A DNA stretch of 64,000 nt from Actinoplanes ianthinogenes (GCF_018324205.1 NZ_AP023356.1:1922001-1986000); one strand, 5' to 3'; counted from the stretch's first letter, positions 1 through 8,554 are shown. Notes: generated by a model from the letters alone, not told the origin. Program-made: numbers and translations.

Positions 1-192
1 GAGGCGGTCCTGCGGATCCGGGTGGAGCAGGTCTTCGAGAACTGCCCCCGCTACCTGCACGACCCGGCCACCGGCGCCCACTCCGCGCACTGCCCGCGCC
101 CCGGCTACACGCCGCCGGAGCCCGCCTGGAAGCAGAAGCCCGAATACGACCAGTTGTTGCCGGCCCGCACGGCGACCGAGGAGGGACCATGA
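1..192 (+). CDS. PNPOx-family flavoprotein, C-terminal fragment
   Basis: Only the last 63 codons are inside the window; the gene begins upstream. The visible tail includes LRIRVEQVFENCPRYLH, which resembles the C-terminus of pyridoxamine-5-phosphate-oxidase-like flavoproteins, where a VFxNCPRYxH stretch is typical. The stop TGA overlaps the ATG of the next gene (ATGA), so the two are probably cotranscribed and translationally coupled. The substrate cannot be told from this fragment. The family call is inference from one short motif. Confidence 0.55.
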   Translation, partial: EAVLRIRVEQVFENCPRYLHDPATGAHSAHCPRPGYTPPEPAWKQKPEYDQLLPARTATEEGP

Positions 193-848
193 GCCACATC
201 GTCGACCTGTCGCACCTCATCGAGGCGGGCATGGTGACCTATCCGGGACTGCCCGGACCGGTGATCAGCGACCACATGTCCCGCGCGGACTCCCGGGACC
301 GTTACCCGGCGGGCACCGAGTTCCAGATCGGCTCGGTCACCCTGGTCGCCAACACGGGCACGTACCTGGACACCCCGTTCCACCGGTACCCGGACGGAGC
401 CGACCTCAGCGCGATCGATCTCAGCCGGCTCGCCGACGTCCCCGGTGTGGTGATCGACGCGACCGACGGAAGCCGCGCGGTCGGTCCGGAGCTGCTGGAG
501 GGCGTCGACGTCACCGGCCGGGCGGTGCTGATCCACACCGGGTGGGACCGGCACTGGCGTACCCCGCAGTACGGCGCCGCCGAGCACCCGTTCGTCACCG
601 CCGACCTGGTGGACTGGCTGATCCAGCGGCGCCCGGCGCTGGTCGGCATCGACTCGGTGAACATCGACGACATGGCCGACCTGACCCGGCCGGCGCACAC
701 CGGCCTGCTGGGCGCCGGGATCGCCGTGGTCGAGCACCTGCACAACCTGCACGAGTTGCAGGACCGGGAGTTCCGGTTCCACGGGGCGCCGGTGCCGGTG
801 TCCGGCATGGGCAGCTTCCCGATCCGGGCCTACGCGGTCGTCCATTAG
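189..848 (+). CDS. Cyclase-family (kynurenine formamidase-like) hydrolase
   Basis: A 219-residue protein starting MSHIVDLSHLIEAGM, typical of the cyclase/KynB fold (PF04199), whose members are metal-dependent amide or lactone hydrolases. The usual metal motif HxGTHxDxPxH reads NTGTYLDTPFH at residues 55-65. Two expected metal-binding histidines are thus Asn55 and Tyr59, while Asp61 and His65 are kept. It may bind metal differently or act in a non-hydrolytic way. GAGGAGGGACC gives a strong RBS just before ATG 189. It lies between a PNPOx-type gene and an alpha-ketoglutarate dioxygenase gene on the same strand. A tailoring role in the adjacent enediyne cluster is possible but unproven. Confidence 0.8.
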   Translation: MSHIVDLSHLIEAGMVTYPGLPGPVISDHMSRADSRDRYPAGTEFQIGSVTLVANTGTYLDTPFHRYPDGADLSAIDLSRLADVPGVVIDATDGSRAVGPELLEGVDVTGRAVLIHTGWDRHWRTPQYGAAEHPFVTADLVDWLIQRRPALVGIDSVNIDDMADLTRPAHTGLLGAGIAVVEHLHNLHELQDREFRFHGAPVPVSGMGSFPIRAYAVVH

Positions 849-864
849 CGAACAGGAGCCGACG

Positions 865-1728
865 ATGACGACAACCTCCACCGCCTACCGCTTGGAGCCG
901 CTGGGCCAGACCTTCGGCGCCACGGTGACCGATCTCGACCTGCGGACCGCCGACCAGGCGACGGTCGACTCGCTGGTCGCCGACCTCACCGAGCACCGCG
1001 TCCTGGTCCTGCCGGGCCAGCAGCTCACGAACGAGCAGCACGTCGCGGTGAGCCGGCGGTTCGGCCCGCTCGACGTCTACCCGGTGTCCCGCTACGTCGT
1101 CCCGGAGCACCCCGAGGTCCTGAAGATCAGCAACATCTTCCGGGACGGGCACCCGATCGGGCTCTACGACGGCGACGAGCAGGAGGAGTGGCACACCGAC
1201 TACTCGTGGAAGGAGAAGACCAGCCGCGCCTCGCTGCTCTACTCGCTGATCGCGCCCGCCGAGGGTGGCGACACCATGTTCTCCGACTCGACCGCCGCCT
1301 ACGACGACCTGCCGGCGACGCTGAAGGAGCGGATCGCCGGGCTGCGGGCGATCCACTCGATGAACCACCTGGTGGAGACGGAACGGAAGATCAACCCGCA
1401 CAAGGCCTCGCTGACGCCCGAGGAGCGGGCGAAGATGCCGGACGTCGCGCACCCGCTGGTCCGCGTGCACCCGGTCACCGGCCGCCGGTCGCTGCTGCTG
1501 GGCAGCATGATCATCAGTGGCATCGTGGGGCTGGGCGAGGCGGAGACCACCGAGTTGCTGGCCGAGCTGCACGAGCACGCCACCGCCGACCGGTACGTCT
1601 ATCGGCACCACTGGGCCGCGGGCGACCTGGTGATCTGGGACAACGAGGCGACGATGCACACCCGGACCGCTTGTGACCGGCACCGGCACCAGCGGCTGCT
1701 GCATCGCACCACGGTGCTCTGGCACTGA
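865..1728 (+). CDS. TauD/TfdA-family alpha-ketoglutarate dioxygenase
   Basis: A 287-residue Fe(II)/alpha-ketoglutarate-dependent oxygenase. The iron facial triad is visible: His110 and Asp112 in EEWHTDYSW and the distal His265 in EATMHTRTAC. The following RHQRLLHRTTVLW segment carries the arginine expected to bind the co-substrate carboxylate. Length is normal for TauD/TfdA enzymes. The ATG at 865 has an AGGAG RBS and lies 16 bases after the cyclase-family gene, so the three left-end genes form one operon ended by the hairpin at 1731-1768. Hydroxylation or desaturation of a pathway intermediate is likely; the substrate is unknown. Confidence 0.85.
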   Translation: MTTTSTAYRLEPLGQTFGATVTDLDLRTADQATVDSLVADLTEHRVLVLPGQQLTNEQHVAVSRRFGPLDVYPVSRYVVPEHPEVLKISNIFRDGHPIGLYDGDEQEEWHTDYSWKEKTSRASLLYSLIAPAEGGDTMFSDSTAAYDDLPATLKERIAGLRAIHSMNHLVETERKINPHKASLTPEERAKMPDVAHPLVRVHPVTGRRSLLLGSMIISGIVGLGEAETTELLAELHEHATADRYVYRHHWAAGDLVIWDNEATMHTRTACDRHRHQRLLHRTTVLWH

Positions 1729-1730
1729 GA

Positions 1731-1768
1731 AAAGGGGGCGGCGGTCCAACCGGACCGCCGCCCCCTTT
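1731..1768. terminator. Bidirectional terminator between convergent genes
   Basis: A 17-bp perfect stem (AAAGGGGGCGGCGGTCC and its complement) closes on a four-base AACC loop. It is flanked by A and T runs on its two sides, as expected for termination in both directions. It sits between the stops of the plus-strand dioxygenase gene and the minus-strand oxidoreductase gene. Confidence 0.85.
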
Positions 1769-1777
1769 CCGGTCGTC

Positions 1778-2755
1778 TCAGAACTTCAGCAGGACCTTCC
1801 CCGAGTACGCCCCGGTCAGCAGCGCCTCCGCGGCCGGCACCAGCCGGTCCAGGCCGCCCTCGACGATCGTCTCCGGCAGCACCACCCGCCCGTCCGCCAC
1901 CAGCTTCGGGAACTCCTCGTCGAACGTGGCGAACTGGTCCTCGTGATCCATCGTCGCCATGCCGTGCATGCTCAGCCGGCGGTGCACGAACTGCTCGATG
2001 TTACGGATGCCGTACGGCTCGCCGTACCGGATCTGGTCGGTCCCGCCGCACTTGACGATCCGCCCGTGCGTGTTCATCGCGTTGATCGCCGACTCGAGCT
2101 GCCGCCCGCCGGCGTTGTCGTAGTAGACGTCGATGCCGGGCAGGTCCGCGGGCCAGCCGTCGTGATAGTCGAAGGCCCGGTCGTACCCGACCTCCTCGGT
2201 GGCGAGCTTGGCCTTCGCCGGGGAGCCGACGCTGGCGATCACGTAGCCGGCGCCGCGGACCCGGGCGAGCTGCCCGGCGATGCTGCCGACCGCGCCCACC
2301 CCGCTGGAGACCAGGACGGTGTCGCCCGGGCGGATCTCCACCAGGCTCAGGCCGACCCAGGCGACCACCGCGGAGCTGAGGTGGTGGGTGACCGACGGGT
2401 AGCGGTCGACCGGGACGGCCCGGAACCGGTCGGCGGGGGCGACCGCGTACTCCCGCCAGGCCAGGTTGTGCAGCACGGTGTCGCCGGGACGCAGGCCGGG
2501 GTCCGCCGACTCGACGACCTCGCCGAGGGCGTGACCCCAGGGCGGCCCTCCGAGCGCGAAGTCCGGCTCGCCGGGGCCGTCGATGTCCTGCATCCGCTGG
2601 AGCAGGCCCGGGTCGACGGCCTGGTAGGTGTTGCGGACCACCACCTCGCCGGGGCGCGGCGCGGGCACCTCGACCTCGACCACGGCGAGCTTGCCCGGGA
2701 CCGGCAGCCGGCCGGGTGGGCGGGCGATCAGGTGGATCTCACGGCTGACGGTCAT
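1778..2755 (-). CDS. NADP-dependent MDR oxidoreductase (leukotriene B4 dehydrogenase type)
   Basis: A 325-residue zinc-independent medium-chain reductase. It shows an N-terminal GroES-like domain, a Rossmann motif VLVSSGVGAVGSIAGQLA, and YYDNAGGRQLESAI, which is typical of the LTB4DH/NADP-dependent alkenal reductase group (usual length 330-345). Such enzymes reduce activated C=C bonds of enones or enals with NADPH. Its ATG overlaps the stop of the upstream glycosyltransferase gene (ATGA), so it is the last gene of a three-gene coupled operon with the condensation enzyme. Reduction of an enone in the polyketide or side chain is a plausible role. Confidence 0.85.
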   Translation of the reverse strand: MTVSREIHLIARPPGRLPVPGKLAVVEVEVPAPRPGEVVVRNTYQAVDPGLLQRMQDIDGPGEPDFALGGPPWGHALGEVVESADPGLRPGDTVLHNLAWREYAVAPADRFRAVPVDRYPSVTHHLSSAVVAWVGLSLVEIRPGDTVLVSSGVGAVGSIAGQLARVRGAGYVIASVGSPAKAKLATEEVGYDRAFDYHDGWPADLPGIDVYYDNAGGRQLESAINAMNTHGRIVKCGGTDQIRYGEPYGIRNIEQFVHRRLSMHGMATMDHEDQFATFDEEFPKLVADGRVVLPETIVEGGLDRLVPAAEALLTGAYSGKVLLKF

Positions 2756-3963
2756 CGGCGCTCCTCGGGGTCGAAGTCAGCGGGGAAGGTGCAGCGGACC
2801 GTGCGGCCCACCCGGTGCGCCTCGGCCAGCAGATCGGCGCTCCAGCGGTCCCAGAGCCCGGCCAGCCGGGAGGTGATCACGACCAGGTCGGCGGATCCGG
2901 CGGGGAGTGGGGTGCGCAGGCCGATCGCGTACGCCGAAGGGTTGTCGAAGTCGAACGCGGTCAGCGGGCCCGGGTGAGCGGGCAGCGCGTCGCCGGCGCC
3001 GAACACCACGACCCGGTCACCCGGGGCGGCCTCGCGCAGGGCGTCGGCGATCTCCTGTTCGACGCTCTGGCCGCGCACCTTGTCGCGCCACAACTCGACC
3101 TTCCGGTACTCGTCGTTCCAGGTCAGGAACGGGCGGTTCATGCCGATCAGCGCCCAGCCGACCTCCAGGGCCGGGTCGGGATACCGGCGCAGCGACCGCT
3201 CCACGTTGTCCCGGAACGTGTCCAGCAGCGTGCGGATGTCCGGCCGCTCGTGCGGCGACTCGATCACCCACGCGTCCCGGCTGATCCGGAACCGGAAGCC
3301 GCGCCGGTGCAGCAGGTAGCCGAGCTCCAGGTCCTCACCGCCCCAGCCGGTCATCGTCTCGTTGAAGCCGCCGACCGCGTGGAAGTCCCCGGTACGCATC
3401 GAGACGTTGATGGTGAACAGCAGGTTCCACGGCAGCGCCCGGCGGTGCAGGTCGAAGCCGCAGTCGTCGAAGTGCGGGTGCCGGATGTCCCGGAACGACG
3501 GGTCGTCACCGAGCTCGGCGACGATCTCCTCGGGCTCCAGCTCCCGCATCCGGTCCAGCTCGTGCACGGGGTGTTCGGGGTGGTAGCCGTACGCATAACC
3601 GACGACCACCACCGGCTCCGCGGGATCCCGGTGCTCGGCGAGGTGATGGCGCAGGAAGTCCGGACCGGGAATGGCCCCGGTGTCGAGGAAGCAGAGCAGC
3701 GGCGCTGCCGCGAGCCGCGCCCCGGCGTTCCGCGCGGTCCCCGCCCGGAACCCGAGATCCTCCTGGAAGTGATACCCGATCCGCAGCCGGTCGGCGTAGG
3801 AGGCCACCACCTGCCGGGTGTCGTCGGACGACCCGTCGTCCGCGACGATCACCTCGAACTCGTCGACCGGCACGGTCTGCCGGGTCAGCTGCCGCAGCGT
3901 CCGGTCCAGCAGCTCGCTGCGGTTGTAGGTGGGCACGACCACCGAGATCCGCGGCCGGCTCAT
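2752..3963 (-). CDS. GT2-type glycosyltransferase with C-terminal extension
   Basis: A 403-residue GT-A protein. ISVVVPTYNR opens the domain and VIVADDGSSDDT gives the nucleotide-sugar Asp motif. GGFNETMTGWGGEDLELGY around residues 195-215 is the WGGED signature of the galactosyltransferase/Glyco_transf_7C group (chondroitin and GalNAc transferase type). Residues from about 290 on form a Rossmann-like extension (DRVVVFGAGDALPA, SADLVVITSRLAGLW) not needed for catalysis in simple GT2 enzymes. Start and stop overlap both neighbours by ATGA, so it is coupled to the condensation enzyme and the reductase. No deoxysugar genes are in the window, so a common NDP-sugar donor is more likely. Confidence 0.8.
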   Translation of the reverse strand: MSRPRISVVVPTYNRSELLDRTLRQLTRQTVPVDEFEVIVADDGSSDDTRQVVASYADRLRIGYHFQEDLGFRAGTARNAGARLAAAPLLCFLDTGAIPGPDFLRHHLAEHRDPAEPVVVVGYAYGYHPEHPVHELDRMRELEPEEIVAELGDDPSFRDIRHPHFDDCGFDLHRRALPWNLLFTINVSMRTGDFHAVGGFNETMTGWGGEDLELGYLLHRRGFRFRISRDAWVIESPHERPDIRTLLDTFRDNVERSLRRYPDPALEVGWALIGMNRPFLTWNDEYRKVELWRDKVRGQSVEQEIADALREAAPGDRVVVFGAGDALPAHPGPLTAFDFDNPSAYAIGLRTPLPAGSADLVVITSRLAGLWDRWSADLLAEAHRVGRTVRCTFPADFDPEERR

Positions 3964-5297
3964 CGCGGCGCGGTCCAGCTCCGGCCGGGATCGGTGGCCA
4001 TCGCGGCCAGGATCCGCTGGTACTCGCCGGTCCAGCCGGACACCGTGTCGGCGTCCAGGTCCTCGGCGTTGAACTGGACGCAGCCGCTCAGTTCGCCGGA
4101 GGGGTGCGGGTGCATGCCCCAGGCGACGCCGTGCGGGATCCACGGGCCGATCGGGCTGACCGACGGGCGCTTGTAGATCTCGGTGCAGCCGTCGGCGATC
4201 CGCGGCGTGCCGGCGCCGGACGGGCGGGGGAAGACGCCGACGATGCAGTTGGTCTTGCGCGGCTCGTCGTTCGGCTGCATCAGCTCGGGCACGGCGCGTT
4301 CGATGTGCTGGATCGGGATCTCGTTGGCGTAGGTCTCCAGACACACGTCGCGGGTCGCCGCGACCACGTCCCGGTAGCTCAGGCACCGAGCCAGGTCGGT
4401 CCGCAGCACCACGAAGTTCATCACCGGGCCGACCGTGTCGTCGAACCGCGGATCGGTACGCCCGGTGGTCAGCGTGTCGATCGCCTGGTCGGTGGTCCCG
4501 GCGATCGCGTGGACCAGCACGTTGAAGGCGGCCAGCAGCACGGTCGGCACGTCGGTGCGCGCCTCGGCGGCCAGCTCGCCGACGGCCCTCATGACGTCCC
4601 GGTCCACCACGAAGTTGCTCGCCGAGTACGGCTCGTGGTGCCGCTCCGGCACCTCCCGGTCGGTGGGCACCGCGAAGATCTGGACGCCGCTGAGCTTCTC
4701 CCGCCAGAACTTCGCGGCGGTCTCGCCGTCCGGGCCGTCGGCGGCCGCCCGCTGCGCGGCCGCGAAGTCCCGGTACTGCGGGACCGGCGGGAGCGCGGCC
4801 TCGGTGCCGGTGACCCGGGCGCGGTAGGTGGCGGCCAGGTCGCGGACCAGCACCCGGTTCGACCACTCGTCGGCGCCGGTGTGGTGGGTGATCAGGGCGA
4901 GCACGGCGTCCCCGGCGTCGAACCGGCTCAGCACGGCGCGCAGCTGCGGGACCCGCCGGGGGTCGAGGGTGCTCCGCTCGGCCTCGTTGAGCAGCTCCTC
5001 GGCGATCTCGTCGCGGGAGCCGGGCCGGTCGGCCGGCACGTCGCGCACCACCAGCGGCACCGGGGCGGCCTCGTGCACCTCCTGGTACGGCTCATCGGTG
5101 CGGGCCACCACCGTGCGCAGGATCTCGTGCCGCCGGACCAGGTCGTCCAGGGCGCCCTGGAGGGCGGCGACGTCGATCGGGCCGGTGATCCGCAGCGCGG
5201 TCGCCATGACGAACCCGCCGGCGAAGAACCCCGCGTGGTCGCCCTGGTCCCCGGAACACCACAGTTGTTGCGGGCTGGAAAGTGGAAATCTGCTCAC
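3960..5297 (-). CDS. Free-standing condensation-domain enzyme
   Basis: A 445-residue stand-alone NRPS condensation domain with no adenylation or carrier domain. It begins VSRFPLSSPQQLW, a typical C-domain C1 motif. The active-site motif is HHTGADE at residues 138-144, in place of HHxxxDG: the catalytic second His and the structural Asp are present, but Glu replaces Gly. The GTG at 5297 is chosen because AAAGGA lies five bases upstream. By analogy with SgcC5 of C-1027, which joins a carrier-bound beta-amino acid to the enediyne core, it could form an ester or amide between an acyl donor and the core. It is first in a coupled operon with a glycosyltransferase and a reductase. Confidence 0.88.
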   Translation of the reverse strand: MSRFPLSSPQQLWCSGDQGDHAGFFAGGFVMATALRITGPIDVAALQGALDDLVRRHEILRTVVARTDEPYQEVHEAAPVPLVVRDVPADRPGSRDEIAEELLNEAERSTLDPRRVPQLRAVLSRFDAGDAVLALITHHTGADEWSNRVLVRDLAATYRARVTGTEAALPPVPQYRDFAAAQRAAADGPDGETAAKFWREKLSGVQIFAVPTDREVPERHHEPYSASNFVVDRDVMRAVGELAAEARTDVPTVLLAAFNVLVHAIAGTTDQAIDTLTTGRTDPRFDDTVGPVMNFVVLRTDLARCLSYRDVVAATRDVCLETYANEIPIQHIERAVPELMQPNDEPRKTNCIVGVFPRPSGAGTPRIADGCTEIYKRPSVSPIGPWIPHGVAWGMHPHPSGELSGCVQFNAEDLDADTVSGWTGEYQRILAAMATDPGRSWTAPR

Positions 5298-5405
5298 GAC
5301 TGTCCTTTCGGCCTCGATCGAAGAATGCAGCCGGCCGCATTCGACGCTAGCAGAACGGCAATGGACCAAGAATGGACCGGACATCGATGAGCACAATAGA
5401 AGAAA

Positions 5406-5435
5406 GGCCGGCACCGCGGTTACGCGGTGCCGGCC
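5406..5435 (-). terminator. Terminator after the VOC-protein gene
   Basis: A perfect 13-bp inverted repeat (GGCCGGCACCGCG and complement) with a four-base loop is followed on the minus strand by a T-rich tail (CTTTCTTCTATT). It separates the VOC/monooxygenase operon from the promoter of the condensation-enzyme operon. Confidence 0.85.
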
Positions 5436-5446
5436 CTCAGCGCCGG

Positions 5447-5836
5447 TCAGAGCACCTGCGCGATCTCCAGAACGTTGCCCGCCGGGTCGGCGAAGGAGAC
5501 CGTGCGGCGGCCCCACGGGCGGTCGACGGGACCGTTCAGGATCGTCACGCCGTGCGCCTTGAGCTCCTCGTACACCGCTTTGGCGTCGGACACCTCGAAG
5601 GTGAACAGCTGGCGCGTGCCGGCCTCCGGCGCGGCCACCGGCCGCGGCTGGACGAGCGTGTCGGCGTTCGCGACGACCAGAATGTTGATCATCAGATTCT
5701 CCAGCTTGACGACCGCCGAGGCGTCGTCCGAGTAGACCACCTCGAGCCCGAGAATCTCCTCGTAGAATGCTCGCGTGGCCGCGAGATCCTCGACGAAGAA
5801 CGTGATTACCTCGACCTTGTTCAGCCCTTTGATCAC
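5447..5836 (-). CDS. VOC-family protein (glyoxalase/bleomycin-resistance fold)
   Basis: A 129-residue single-domain VOC protein with paired beta-alpha-beta-beta-beta modules: KVEVITFFVEDLAATRAFYEEIL near the N-terminus and RRTVSFADPAGNVLEIAQVL at the end. The GTG at 5836 is preferred over the ATG at 5845, because AAGGA lies at a proper distance from the GTG but abuts the ATG. VOC proteins in enediyne or bleomycin loci can sequester the drug; others are isomerases or dioxygenases. It closes an operon behind two flavin monooxygenases, so either self-resistance or a catalytic step fits. Confidence 0.8.
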   Translation of the reverse strand: MIKGLNKVEVITFFVEDLAATRAFYEEILGLEVVYSDDASAVVKLENLMINILVVANADTLVQPRPVAAPEAGTRQLFTFEVSDAKAVYEELKAHGVTILNGPVDRPWGRRTVSFADPAGNVLEIAQVL

Positions 5837-5893
5837 GTGCCGCATCCTTCTTTCTGAATCGGGAGCTGGAAATACACCTTAATATGATCGGGC

Positions 5894-5922
5894 CGACCCC
5901 TACGACCCCTACGACCCCCCTA
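5894..5922. repeat. Three tandem CGACCCCTA units upstream of the VOC gene
   Basis: The stretch reads CGACCCCTA twice and then CGACCCCCCTA. It lies in the 93-bp gap between the flavin monooxygenase stop and the VOC start. The core CCCCTA recurs in other intergenic regions of this cluster (9358, 16339, 37761, 40998, 43803), which suggests a shared regulatory element. Function is inferred only from recurrence. Confidence 0.5.
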
Positions 5923-5929
5923 AAAGTGC

Positions 5930-7114
5930 TTACAAGTACATGGTGTTGGGCGCGAGCCCGGCCAGCAGGCGGCCGTACAGCTCCTGGTTGGTGTCGGGGT
6001 GCATCAGGGCGTGCAGGTTGAGCGACTGGATGTCGCGCTGGATCCGCTGGATCGCCACCGAGGCGTAGATCGACGAGCCGCCGCTGCCGGTGACCAGCAG
6101 GTCCACCGCGTTCTTGGCGAGCTGGAAGACCCGGCCGAGGGCGGCCCGGGCGGCGACCCGGTCCAGCGGCGTCCACTCCTGGCCGGTGGCGGCCCGCTCG
6201 TCGATCTGCGCGGCCAGCCGGGTGGCGTGGAACTCCGCCTCGTCGATCAGCAGGGTCGCCTCGGCGAGCTGCCGGTGGGTCACCGGGGCCTCCCGGCGGC
6301 TCGCGTACTCGGTGTAGGTGATCTTGTTGTCGAGCCGGGTGCGGTAGTCCTCCAGGGCGGCCTTGGCCAGCCCGATCGCGGTTCCGGTGAAGGACGCGCA
6401 GCCGGTCGCCATCATCGGCGCGCGGAACAGCGGGGTGCCGGCGTTGCGGGCGGACGCGTACTGCCCCTGGAGGATCGCGACCATCGGCAGGACCCGTTCG
6501 GCCGGGACGAAGACCTCGCGGGCGGCGGTGGTGACGCTGCCGGTCCCGCGCAGGCCGCTGGTGTGCCAGTCGTCGATCACGGTCAGGTCGCGCAGCGGGA
6601 CGAGGGCCATCACCGGCCACAGCGAGGCACCGTCCGGGGTGGGCGCCATGGCCAGCACCAGCTGCCACCCGCTGTGCCGGGCGCCGCTGATGAAGTGCCA
6701 CTCGCCGGAGATCACCAGGCCACCGTCGGCGGGCGTGGCCATGGCGCTGGGGCTCAGCACCCCGCACACGCCGCCGTCCGGGTCTGCGAACACCTCGTCC
6801 TGGACCGCGTCCGGGAACAGGCCGGTCAGCCAGTTGCACATCGACCAGACCGCGGCGAGCCACGCCGCGGACCCGTCGCCTTGGGCGAGCTCGGTGATCA
6901 CGCGCAGCATCGTGGTGGCGTCCGCGGCGTGCCCGCCGTACTGCTGCGGCACGCGCATCCGCAGGATGCCGGCCTCGCGCAGCGCCGCCAGCGTCTCGGG
7001 GTGCAGCTCGCGGTGGTCCTCCTGCCAGAGCGCGTGCTCGCGCAGCACCGGTACGGCCCGGGCCGCGCGGTCCACCAGGTCTGTGCCGGCCTGAACCGGG
7101 ATAGCCAGGGTCAT
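5930..7114 (-). CDS. Acyl-CoA-dehydrogenase-fold flavin monooxygenase
   Basis: A 394-residue group D flavin-dependent oxygenase with the acyl-CoA dehydrogenase fold (HsaA, HpaB-like and polyketide hydroxylase type). Features are RMRVPQQYGGHAAD early, a central ISGEWHFISGARHSGW segment and the C-terminal HPDTNQELYGRLLAGLAPNT. That last segment is typical of two-component aromatic or polyketide hydroxylases rather than dehydrogenases. ATG 7114 has a strong AGGAGG RBS and overlaps the stop of the upstream monooxygenase gene. It needs reduced flavin from a partner; the NAD(P)H:flavin-type reductase at 8555-9352 in the same operon or the E6-type reductase at 28001 are candidates. Confidence 0.83.
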   Translation of the reverse strand: MTLAIPVQAGTDLVDRAARAVPVLREHALWQEDHRELHPETLAALREAGILRMRVPQQYGGHAADATTMLRVITELAQGDGSAAWLAAVWSMCNWLTGLFPDAVQDEVFADPDGGVCGVLSPSAMATPADGGLVISGEWHFISGARHSGWQLVLAMAPTPDGASLWPVMALVPLRDLTVIDDWHTSGLRGTGSVTTAAREVFVPAERVLPMVAILQGQYASARNAGTPLFRAPMMATGCASFTGTAIGLAKAALEDYRTRLDNKITYTEYASRREAPVTHRQLAEATLLIDEAEFHATRLAAQIDERAATGQEWTPLDRVAARAALGRVFQLAKNAVDLLVTGSGGSSIYASVAIQRIQRDIQSLNLHALMHPDTNQELYGRLLAGLAPNTMYL

Positions 7115-8481
7115 GCTCTTCCTCCTGTGGTGTGCTGAAGAGGGGTTTCGGCCACGACGGGAACGTCGCGCGGCCACAGAACTCGGGACAGCACGCGCGG
7201 GCGCATCATCGCCTGCGGCGGGTCGACCAGGCCGGCCACCCGGACGAACGCCGCCGCGACGGCGCTGTCGCGGGTGGCGGCGACCTGGAGCCGGCGCATG
7301 AACGCGTTGCCCATCCGGACCTGGAGCGTGCGGCGCCCCTCGACCTCCGGGAAGGCGAGGTCGCCGCCCGCGGACATGTCCCAGGCGCCGTCCAGCTGCT
7401 TGGCCAGGGCGGTGAAGTAGCGGAACGGATCACCCGCGCCCTGCTTGAGGTAGTCACGCAGGACCAGGGCGCCGACCGCCGCGACGGTCATGCCCTGCGC
7501 GTAGATCGGGTTGAAGCCGCACGCCGCGTCGCCGAGCGCGACCAGGCCGGACGGCAGGTGGGACATCCGCTCGTAGCGGCGGCGGACGCTGGCCGGGAAG
7601 CGGAACTGCACCGGCTCGCCCAGCGGCTCGGCGTCCTTGATGGCCTCGTGGATCGCCGGGACCGGCAGGCTCCTGGCGTATTCCAGGAAGCCGGGCAGGT
7701 CGGTCGGGGCGCGATCGCCGAGGACGCCGTTGAGCGAGACGGAGTAGCGGTCCGGCAGCCGGGCCAGGGTCGCGCCGCGCGGGTGGCCGGGGGTGGCGAC
7801 CGAGATGACCGCGATGCCGTCGCCGATCGGGTCCACCGGCAGCGGCGCGCGGAAGTCGCAGGAGGTGTAGGTCAGGTCCATCTTGACCTTCTCCTCCTGG
7901 ACCGCCGGGTAGCCGATGTCGGCGAGCCAGCGCGGTGTCCGCGTGCCCCGCCCGGTGGCGTCCACGGTGAGGTCGGCGGGCTCCAGCACCGGATGCTCGT
8001 CGCCGGCCCCCTGGACCCGGGCGCCGGCCACGGCGCGGTGATCGTCGCTGAAGGCCAGCCCGACGATGTCGGCGTGGCGGAACGAGACGTTCGGCAGGGC
8101 CGCGACCCGCGCCCGCATCCGGTCCTCCAGCATCCAGCGGCCGGCCGAGACGCAGATCAGGTCGCTCGGCGACTGCTGGATCCGCCGGCCGGCGAAGTGC
8201 CAGCCCAGGCTGGTGGCGAAGTCACGGACCGGCACGCCGTCGCCGGCCAGCTCGGCGGTGAAGCCGGGAAAGAGTTCCTCGAGGATCTGCTGGCCCCGGG
8301 CCAGCAGTCCGTGGATGTGGTGGCCCTGCGGCACCGCCCGCCGCGGCCCGGTCACGCCCTCCAGCGGGTCCCGGTCGACCACGACGACCTCACGGAAGTG
8401 ATCGGCGAGCACGCGGGCGGCGAACAGTCCGGCCACGCTGCCGCCCAGCACCACGGCCCGATCTCCGACATGTACGAACAC
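7111..8481 (-). CDS. FAD-dependent monooxygenase/epoxidase
   Basis: A 456-residue class A flavoprotein. RAVVLGGSVAGLFAARVL is the N-terminal GxGxxG-type FAD site, TVDATGRGTRTPRWL is the DG-like motif, and GLVALGDAACGFNPIYAQG is the second FAD motif with GDA. It belongs to the group containing squalene-epoxidase-like and polyketide hydroxylases found near aromatic and enediyne pathways. GTG 8481 is supported by GGAGGGACGCAG just upstream. Together with the acyl-CoA-dehydrogenase-like oxygenase and the epoxide hydrolase at 16.4 kb, it could set oxygen functions on the core, epoxidation included; that is inference. Confidence 0.85.
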   Translation of the reverse strand: MFVHVGDRAVVLGGSVAGLFAARVLADHFREVVVVDRDPLEGVTGPRRAVPQGHHIHGLLARGQQILEELFPGFTAELAGDGVPVRDFATSLGWHFAGRRIQQSPSDLICVSAGRWMLEDRMRARVAALPNVSFRHADIVGLAFSDDHRAVAGARVQGAGDEHPVLEPADLTVDATGRGTRTPRWLADIGYPAVQEEKVKMDLTYTSCDFRAPLPVDPIGDGIAVISVATPGHPRGATLARLPDRYSVSLNGVLGDRAPTDLPGFLEYARSLPVPAIHEAIKDAEPLGEPVQFRFPASVRRRYERMSHLPSGLVALGDAACGFNPIYAQGMTVAAVGALVLRDYLKQGAGDPFRYFTALAKQLDGAWDMSAGGDLAFPEVEGRRTLQVRMGNAFMRRLQVAATRDSAVAAAFVRVAGLVDPPQAMMRPRVLSRVLWPRDVPVVAETPLQHTTGGRA

Positions 8482-8554
8482 CTGCGTCCCTCCGCTTCCT
8501 AGGTCTCCAGCGAGGGTCCCAACCGGACAGCGGGCGCCGCATCTCCCAGACTGC

